NCBI RefSeq assembly: GCF_003852515.1
Contig: NZ_QAJK01000093.1
Coordinates: 1-36,305, forward strand
Origin: Variovorax sp. KBW07
GTDB taxonomy: Bacteria > Pseudomonadota > Gammaproteobacteria > Burkholderiales > Burkholderiaceae_C
Direction of reading: 5' to 3'
DNA: 36,305 nt
The notes below the pieces were generated by a model. It was not told the origin of the DNA. It saw only the letters and a program-made list of their open reading frames with translations, and ran no database searches. Positions 28,263 to 36,305 of this stretch are shown here, in pieces (within the stretch, counting starts at the first letter, position 1; each line of letters begins with the position of its first letter). The position numbers and the translations under genes were made by a program.

Positions 28263-29561
28263 ATGGCCCAGTCACCGCGACACACCTCGTCCGCCGCCGG
28301 GGCGGCATCGTGGTCGATCGACTCGCCCGACATGTGCCGCGCCGGCCGCGACCTGCTGTCCCTGGCGCTGATCGACGCACGCAACCACACCCTGCACCTG
28401 CTCTCGCTCTACGAGGAAGCCATGGGCACCGAAGCCCTTGCGGTGCCACCCGTGCCGGAAGAAGAAGGCGTGGTGCCGCCGGTCTGGCTGGCCGGCCACA
28501 TCGGCTGGTTCGCCGAATGGTGGATCGGCCGGAACACGCAGCGCGCCTTCGGCATCGACTGCCCGGTGCGGCCCACGCGGCTGGCCGCCATAGAGCCCGG
28601 TGCCGACGACTGGTGGAACCCGGCGCAGAGCCAGCCGGGACGCCGCTGGTCCGCCGACCTGCCCGACCTTGGCCAGACCAAGGCCTACCTTCTCGAAACG
28701 CTGGAGAGCACGCTCGAGCTGCTCGAACACGCGGCCGAGACCGATGCCGGCCTGTACTTCTACCGGCTGGCGCTGTTCCACGAAGACCTGCGCGGCGAGC
28801 AGTTCGTGGTGATGGCGCAAACGCTCGGGCTGCCTTTGGGCGTCGAGCAGGCGCCCATCGCCGTCACGCGTGAGCCGCTGCTGTTGCCGGCCACGCGCTG
28901 GGAGCTGGGTTCGTCCGACAGCGGCTTCGCCTTTGCGCAGGAGCGCAGCGCGCACCGGGTCGACGTGCCCGAGTTCGAGATCGACGCGCAACCCGTCACC
29001 TGGAGCCAGTTCATCGAATTCGTCGACGACGGCGGCTACGACCGCGAGGAGCTGTGGCACAGCGAGGGCTGGCGCTGGCTGAGCGCACAGGTCGACGGGC
29101 GCCGCGGCCCGCGCCATGTCGAGCAGATCGGCGTGGCGCGCAACGGCACCGGCGGCTCGGTGCTGCAGCAGCACTTCGGCAAGACGGTGCGTGCGGCCGG
29201 ACACCACAGCGCCGTGCACCTGAGCTGGTGGGAGGCCGATGCATGGGCCCGCTGGGCGGGGCGCCGCATCGCGACCGAAGTCGAATGGGAGATCGCGGCG
29301 CACACGGCCGCGCGCCGCGGGTTCCGCTGGGCCGACGTGCACGAATGGACCGCGGGCACGCTGCAGCCCTGGCCCGGCTTCAGGGCCGACCCGTGGAGCG
29401 CCGGCGGCGAGTTCGACCCTACGGCCGCATTCGGCCGCGCACGCGTGCTGCGCGGCGCCTCGTTCGCGACGCGCGCGCGCATGCGTTCGCTCAAGCGCCG
29501 CGGCTTCGCGCTGCCCGAGCGCGACGACGGCTTCTTCGGTTTCAGGACCTGCGCGCTCTGA
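28263..29561 (+). CDS. SenA/EgtB-like non-haem iron enzyme with an altered iron-binding site
   Basis: 432 aa with an N-terminal DinB-like helical domain (about 30-190) and a C-terminal FGE-sulfatase/SUMF1 domain (about 210-432). This is the architecture of ergothioneine sulfoxide synthase EgtB and selenoneine synthase SenA, which join a sulfur or selenium donor to hercynine. The C-terminus (RGASFATRARMRS, ending FGFRTCAL) resembles the SenA-type signature. EgtB binds iron by three histidines, one before the HExxHxE helix and two in it. Here H79 (AGHIGWF) and H173 are present, but the helix reads HEDLRGE, so the second His is Arg177. No SenB glycosyltransferase or SenC/SelD gene is adjacent. 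It may be a divergent or inactive paralogue. ATG 28263 chosen; an in-frame TTG at 28221 is unlikely. Confidence 0.8.
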   Translation: MAQSPRHTSSAAGAASWSIDSPDMCRAGRDLLSLALIDARNHTLHLLSLYEEAMGTEALAVPPVPEEEGVVPPVWLAGHIGWFAEWWIGRNTQRAFGIDCPVRPTRLAAIEPGADDWWNPAQSQPGRRWSADLPDLGQTKAYLLETLESTLELLEHAAETDAGLYFYRLALFHEDLRGEQFVVMAQTLGLPLGVEQAPIAVTREPLLLPATRWELGSSDSGFAFAQERSAHRVDVPEFEIDAQPVTWSQFIEFVDDGGYDREELWHSEGWRWLSAQVDGRRGPRHVEQIGVARNGTGGSVLQQHFGKTVRAAGHHSAVHLSWWEADAWARWAGRRIATEVEWEIAAHTAARRGFRWADVHEWTAGTLQPWPGFRADPWSAGGEFDPTAAFGRARVLRGASFATRARMRSLKRRGFALPERDDGFFGFRTCAL

Positions 29562-29564
29562 GGC

Positions 29565-31001
29565 TCAACGCCCCGACGCCAGAGGCGGTGCCACTTCCTC
29601 CAGCGGCTTGCGCTCCGCGTCGGCCGCGTAGCGCAAGGCCAGCAGCCCCGCGACGATGACCAGTGCGGCCCCGATGCCGTAGCCCACCGTCACCGCGCCG
29701 CGGCTGCCGGTTTCGATCAGCAGGCCGAACAGCACCGGCGCCGCGAAGCCGCCCGCACCCATGCCGATGGCATAGAAGATCGCGATGGCCATGGCCCGCA
29801 TCTCGAGCGGGAACACCTCGCTCACCGTCAGGTAGGCCGAGCTTGCCGCCGCGGACGCGAGAAAGAACACCGCCGACCAGCACAGCGCCTGGCTGCGCGC
29901 GTCGAGCCAGCCGGCCATGAAGGCCCAGCCCGTGAGCGCCAGGCCCACGCCCGCCAGCACATAGGTCAGCGCGATCATCTTGCGCCGGCCCACGCTGTCG
30001 AACAACGGTCCGAGCAGCAGCGGCCCCAGCACGTTGCCGAGCGCGAACGGAAAGATGTACAGCGCCACGCTGCCTTCGGGCACGCCATAGAAGCGCGTGA
30101 GCACCAGCGCATAGGTGAAGAAGATCGCGTTGTAGAAGAAGGCCTGCGAGACCATCAGCGCGCCCGCGACCACGCTGCGCTGCCGGTAGTGCTTCAGCAG
30201 CACGCGCGCCACCTCGCGCATCGACGGGCTGCCGTTGCCCGCGGCGGTGTAGGCCACATGGCCTTGCGGCGCGGGCAACGGACCGTGCTGCGCCTTGACC
30301 TCGGCCTCGATGCCTTCGACGATGCGCCGCGCCTCGTCGGCGCGCCCATGCGCGATCAGCCAGCGCGGGCTTTCGGGCACGTTGCGCCGCACCAGCAGAA
30401 TGGCCACCGCCAGCACCGCGCCCAGCGCGAAGCCCGCGCGCCAGCCCCACACCGGGCCGATCACGCGTGCGTCGAGCAGCACCAGGCTCAGCCCGGCGCC
30501 CAGCGCCGCGCCGATCCAGAAGCTGCCGTTGATGGCAAGGTTGACGCGCCCGCGCACCCGCGCCGGAATGAGTTCGTCGATGGCCGAGTTGATGGCCGCG
30601 TATTCGCCGCCGATGCCCAGCCCCGTCACGAAGCGGCACAGCGCGAAGAACGCGAAGTCAGGAGAGAACGCGGTGGCCAGCGTGCCGAGCGTGTAGACCA
30701 CCAGCGTGATGAGAAAGAGCTTCTTGCGCCCCAGCCGGTCGGTGAGCCGGCCGAAGACCAGCGCGCCGATCACCGCGCCCGCGATGTAGACCGAGCCCGA
30801 CCATCCGATCTCGCCGGCCGAGAGCCCCAGCGTGTCGGGCCGCTCCAGCACCGCGCCGATGGAGCCCACCAGCGTCACTTCGAGCCCGTCAAGGATCCAC
30901 GCCACGCCCAGCGCGATCACCACGCGCCAATGCCAGCGTGACCACGGCAGGCGGTCCAGGCGGGCGGGGATGTCGCTGCGCAGGGGTTGTTGTCGTGGCA
31001 C
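29565..31001 (-). CDS. MFS transporter, sugar/metabolite:proton symporter type
   Basis: 478 aa with twelve predicted helices in two halves. The major facilitator signature GRLTDRLGRKK lies between helices 2 and 3 and recurs as LFDSVGRRK in the second half. CRFVTGLGIGGEYAAINSAIDELIP matches the helix 4-5 region of the metabolite:H+ symporter and sugar-porter families, and PESPRWLIAHGRADEA is the sugar-porter-type motif after helix 6. The substrate is not deducible. It converges on the SenA-like gene with only 3 bases between the stops, so the two mRNAs may overlap at their 3' ends. Confidence 0.9.
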   Translation of the reverse strand: MPRQQPLRSDIPARLDRLPWSRWHWRVVIALGVAWILDGLEVTLVGSIGAVLERPDTLGLSAGEIGWSGSVYIAGAVIGALVFGRLTDRLGRKKLFLITLVVYTLGTLATAFSPDFAFFALCRFVTGLGIGGEYAAINSAIDELIPARVRGRVNLAINGSFWIGAALGAGLSLVLLDARVIGPVWGWRAGFALGAVLAVAILLVRRNVPESPRWLIAHGRADEARRIVEGIEAEVKAQHGPLPAPQGHVAYTAAGNGSPSMREVARVLLKHYRQRSVVAGALMVSQAFFYNAIFFTYALVLTRFYGVPEGSVALYIFPFALGNVLGPLLLGPLFDSVGRRKMIALTYVLAGVGLALTGWAFMAGWLDARSQALCWSAVFFLASAAASSAYLTVSEVFPLEMRAMAIAIFYAIGMGAGGFAAPVLFGLLIETGSRGAVTVGYGIGAALVIVAGLLALRYAADAERKPLEEVAPPLASGR

Positions 31002-31101
31002 GCGGACTCACTCACTCGAATCGAGGCCCGGCCATTATGGAAAGCGCGGCAGCATGCGCTCGTAGGACCGCGCCGTCCGCTGGCGCGATCCTGGGTGCTC
31101 T

Positions 31102-31974
31102 TCAGTGCGACGCGAGCGCCACGGCGAACAGCGCGCTTATCAACGGCCTGTCCTGCCGCACCGACAGGCAACACAGCGAATAGCTGATCGACAGCTCCTC
31201 GTCGTCGATCAGCACCGCGGCCAGGCCGGGCAGGGGAATGAACTCGACCTGCGTGACGAAGCCGATGCCCATGCCGTTGGCCACCGCATGCAGGATGGCC
31301 TCGCGGCTGTTGATCTCCATGACGCAGTTCATGCGCACGTTCTTCTGCCGGCACGCGCGCTCCACGCGCTGGCGCGTCTGCGAACCGGGCTCGCGCAGGA
31401 TGACCATTTCGTTCGCGATATCTTGCGTGCCGATCGACGCACGCTGCGTCCATGCGTGGTCTGCAGGCACCACGGCAATGATCCGCTCGCTGCGAAAGGC
31501 CACGGTGTGCAAGCCCTCGATGGGTGGCGGCTCGACCACGATGCCGACGTCGATGTCGAAGTCCTGCAGCCCGCGCAGCGTCGATTCTTCCGACCCGATG
31601 GCGACCGTGAGTTCCAGCGACGCATGCGCGCGCTTGAAGTTGCGCGCCAACTCCAGTGCAATCGGCGGAGACACCGCGCCCACGCGCACCAGCCCGGCTT
31701 CGAGCTTGTGCGCGTGCTGCAGGAACTGGATCGCTTCTTCTTCCTGGCCGAACAGGCCCTGCGTGATGCCGTAGAGCCGCTCGCCCGTTGCGGTGAGCCG
31801 CACGCCGCGCCCGCCTCGCACGAACAGCTCCACGTTGAAGCGCTCTTCGAGTGCCTTGACCTGGTCGGTCACCGTCGGCTGGCCGATGTGCAGGTACTGC
31901 GCCGCCGACGTAAAGCCGCCCGTCTTGGCGACGGCATGAAAGCATCGGATCCACTTGTAGTACTGGTGAAACAT
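31102..31974 (-). CDS. LysR family regulator of phosphonate catabolism
   Basis: 290 aa. The N-terminal winged helix-turn-helix (CFHAVAKTGGFTSAAQYLHI, then QPTVTDQVKALEERF) is followed by a LysR substrate-binding domain (VGAVSPPIALELARNF; VGIVVEPPPIEG; ANGMGIGFVTQVEF). The start MFHQYYKWIRCFHAV resembles the LysR group associated with aminoethylphosphonate catabolism. It is divergent from the alcohol dehydrogenase-MFS-phnA-phnY operon across a 244-base spacer, the usual arrangement for a LysR activator and its target. The inducer is presumably 2-aminoethylphosphonate or a breakdown product, as inference. Confidence 0.88.
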   Translation of the reverse strand: MFHQYYKWIRCFHAVAKTGGFTSAAQYLHIGQPTVTDQVKALEERFNVELFVRGGRGVRLTATGERLYGITQGLFGQEEEAIQFLQHAHKLEAGLVRVGAVSPPIALELARNFKRAHASLELTVAIGSEESTLRGLQDFDIDVGIVVEPPPIEGLHTVAFRSERIIAVVPADHAWTQRASIGTQDIANEMVILREPGSQTRQRVERACRQKNVRMNCVMEINSREAILHAVANGMGIGFVTQVEFIPLPGLAAVLIDDEELSISYSLCCLSVRQDRPLISALFAVALASH

Positions 31975-32218
31975 GGGGCGGGTCTGGAGAGGCGGTGGCG
32001 CGTGACGGCACGGAGCCTCTCACATCCGGGCGCTGCCGGGCATGCGCGCTTTCCCCGTGATCGCCCTTGGCGGCGACCTATCGGTTTTCAACCACGCCAA
32101 CGTCAGAAATGCGATTGGACGGGGCCGCGGGCGGCTTTGACACTTGCATCCATTCAAGAGCGCGCGATACAGCGCGATGCAAGAACAGACAGACAAGCAA
32201 CCACGCGAGACAAACCCG
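31975..32218. promoter_or_regulatory. Divergent spacer between the LysR gene and phosphonate operon
   Basis: 244 bases with no gene. TTGACA at 32137-32142 is a perfect -35-like hexamer toward the operon, but no -10 lies at 16-18 bases; GATACA-like sequence is further off. I found no clear T-N11-A LysR box that stands out. Confidence 0.3.
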
Positions 32219-33322
32219 ATGCCCCATGCCTTTCACAACCCCGTTGCCATCCATTGCGGACGGGGCAGCCTCGAGCAGCTGCCCTCGATCCTGGGCGGCC
32301 GCCGTGTCGTCGTCGTCACCTTTCCCGAAGCGCGCGCGCTGGGCCTCGTCGCCCGCCTCGAAGCGCTGCTGGGCGACGCACTGGTCTCGGTGATCGACGA
32401 CGTGCGCCCCAACCCCGACGTGGCGCATCTCGCCGGGCTCTACAACAGCTTCTGGCAATCCGATGCCCATGGCGATGCAGGTTGCGATGCCATCGTCGCG
32501 GTGGGCGGCGGCAGCGCCATCGACACCGCCAAGGCCTTGATGGTGGGCACCGCCAGCGGACAGTTCGATGAACTCATCGGCCTGCTCGCCACGGGAAAAC
32601 CCTTTGCGCCCGCCAGCGTCAAGCCGCTCATCGCAGTGCCCACCACCGCGGGCACCGGGAGCGAAGTCACGCCCTGGGCCACCATCTGGGACACCGCCAA
32701 CCAGAAGAAGTATTCGCTGCACCTGGATGCCACGTGGCCCGAAGCGGCCATCGTGGACCCCGAGCTGATGCTGTCGGTGCCCGCGGGCGTGACCGTGTCG
32801 ACCGGGCTCGACGCGCTCTCGCATGCGCTGGAGTCGGTGTGGAACGTGAACGCGAACCCCATCTCCGACACCTTCGCGGTGTCGGCGGTGCGCGACATCT
32901 TCGATTGCCTGCCGGCCCTCATGGCCGACCTGGGCAGCATCGAGCTGCGCGAGCGCATGTCGCTGGCCGCGCTCAAGGCCGGCATGGCGTTCTCCAACAC
33001 CAAGACCGCGCTGGCCCATTCGATCTCGTACGAGATGACGCTGCGCCACGGGCTGCCGCACGGCATTGCCTGCTCCTTCACCTTGCCGCTGGTGCTTGAA
33101 AAGGCATGGGCCCGGTCCGCTGATCGCGACCGCACGCTGCAGCAGCTCTTCGGCCCCGATCTCTCCGCCGGCACGCGGCGCCTGCGCGACTTTCTGCAGG
33201 GCCTGGGCGTGAAGACCGAGTTCGCCGACTACGGCGTGGCGGACGGCGAAGCCGCGGCCATGATCGCGCGCGCCATGGAAGGCGCGCGCGGCAAGAACTT
33301 CATCGGGGCGGTGCACGCCTAG
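32219..33322 (+). CDS. Iron-containing alcohol dehydrogenase of phosphonate metabolism
   Basis: 367 aa group III alcohol dehydrogenase. The nucleotide-binding motif GGGSAID is at about residues 96-102, followed by PTTAGTGSEVTPWA. Metal ligands by family pattern are D198 and H202 (GLDALSHALE), H267 (LAHSIS) and H281 (HGLPHGIACSF). The group associated with phosphonate loci is thought to interconvert phosphonoacetaldehyde and 2-hydroxyethylphosphonate. With PhnY and PhnA downstream, a catabolic role feeding hydroxyethylphosphonate into the pathway is plausible, but the direction is not proven. ATG 32219 is preferred over in-frame upstream ATGs (32144, 32177) because the family fold begins there. 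Confidence 0.88.
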   Translation: MPHAFHNPVAIHCGRGSLEQLPSILGGRRVVVVTFPEARALGLVARLEALLGDALVSVIDDVRPNPDVAHLAGLYNSFWQSDAHGDAGCDAIVAVGGGSAIDTAKALMVGTASGQFDELIGLLATGKPFAPASVKPLIAVPTTAGTGSEVTPWATIWDTANQKKYSLHLDATWPEAAIVDPELMLSVPAGVTVSTGLDALSHALESVWNVNANPISDTFAVSAVRDIFDCLPALMADLGSIELRERMSLAALKAGMAFSNTKTALAHSISYEMTLRHGLPHGIACSFTLPLVLEKAWARSADRDRTLQQLFGPDLSAGTRRLRDFLQGLGVKTEFADYGVADGEAAAMIARAMEGARGKNFIGAVHA

Positions 33323-33437
33323 GTGACTGGAGTGCCGGGCGCAGCGAACGTGCGGCCGGCCGAGACTCGAGAAAACAGATGCCGGCCTTCGAGCCGGTCC
33401 CACGGGCCCCACGCCCGTCAAGAAATGGAGACAAACC

Positions 33438-36064
<2,627 letters not shown>

Positions 36065-36089
36065 ACCCCTCTCACGGAGCAATTTTTCA

Positions 36090-36305
36090 ATGAGCCCATC
36101 CGACCATTCCGCCCTGAAGCCCGGCACCATCTATCGCGAAGCGCTGCGCATCGCCGGAGAAAAGGTCCACCGCGACCGCACGATCGAAGTCACCTACCCG
36201 TACACCGGCGAAGTGATCGCCACCGTGCCCAAGGCCACGCTGGACGACGTGCGCAATGCCCTGCGCATCGCCCGCGACTACAAATCCACGCTCACGCGCT
36301 ACGAG
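36090..36305 (+). CDS. phnY: Phosphonoacetaldehyde dehydrogenase, N-terminal part (cut by right edge)
   Basis: The first 72 codons, open to the window edge. The protein starts MSPSDHSALKPGTIYREALR and continues with VHRDRTIEVTYPYTGEVIAT and TLDDVRNALRIAR, the N-terminal pattern of aldehyde dehydrogenases, close to the phosphonoacetaldehyde dehydrogenase type. It would oxidise phosphonoacetaldehyde to phosphonoacetate with NAD, supplying PhnA. The catalytic Cys and Glu are beyond the window. CGGAG lies about 11 bases before the ATG. The specific call rests on the phnA neighbour and the start sequence; a general aldehyde dehydrogenase is the alternative. Confidence 0.85.
   Translation, partial: MSPSDHSALKPGTIYREALRIAGEKVHRDRTIEVTYPYTGEVIATVPKATLDDVRNALRIARDYKSTLTRYE

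Noticed and set aside
32137-32142. TTGACA as a sigma-70 -35 box for the phosphonate operon
   Set aside because: No acceptable -10 hexamer lies 16-18 bases downstream, so I do not call a promoter.

Overview
The window looks like a chromosomal segment of a high-GC betaproteobacterium, most likely Comamonadaceae and close to Variovorax. This is inferred from GC-rich third codon positions, the xseB-ispA-dxs block, the DctPQM-type TRAP locus, a SenA/EgtB-type enzyme and a phosphonoacetate-type phosphonate cluster. No database search was possible. I saw no rRNA, tRNA, insertion sequence, phage gene or CRISPR array. The genes are packed into operons, many with 4-base ATGA overlaps.

Positions 1-9340 hold a minus-strand operon. 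In transcription order it encodes a D-arginine-dehydrogenase-like flavoenzyme, an M81 (MlrC-type) metallopeptidase, a peptide-type solute-binding protein, two DppB/DppC-like permeases, two DppD/DppF-like ATPases, and the first codons of an exported protein cut by the left edge. A divergent XRE-cupin regulator (+) shares its upstream region, and that region carries three copies of one 20-bp palindrome. The set reads as uptake and breakdown of peptides that may contain D-amino acids, under one regulator. The flavoenzyme lacks the residue that binds the D-arginine side chain in its characterised relative.

Positions 9436-12022 (+) encode an exported M20 glutamate-carboxypeptidase-like enzyme and an NmrA-type NAD(P)-binding protein with a serine-rich tandem-repeat N-terminus. 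Positions 12042-19602 are all minus strand: EamA exporter, SseA-type sulfurtransferase, then a ZrgA (DUF2796)-ABC ATPase-FtsX/MacB-type permease-DUF3299 cassette resembling the zinc-uptake cluster zrgABCDE of Vibrio cholerae, and finally a DUF3300 lipoprotein with a glutamine tail of about 340 residues.

Positions 19735-24284 contain a Rieske oxygenase (-) divergent from xseB-ispA-dxs (+). The last three serve DNA repair and the start of isoprenoid synthesis. An 88-bp intergenic repeat occurs twice here. Positions 24398-28098 are a TRAP transporter whose binding-protein gene (+) converges on the membrane-subunit genes (-) across a bidirectional terminator.

Positions 28263-31001 hold a SenA/EgtB-like non-haem iron enzyme (+), with Arg in place of an expected iron-ligand His and no senB or senC beside it, and a convergent MFS transporter (-). 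Positions 31102-36305 form a phosphonate-catabolism cluster: LysR regulator (-), then (+) iron-dependent alcohol dehydrogenase, OPA-like MFS transporter, phosphonoacetate hydrolase PhnA and the start of phosphonoacetaldehyde dehydrogenase PhnY, cut by the right edge.
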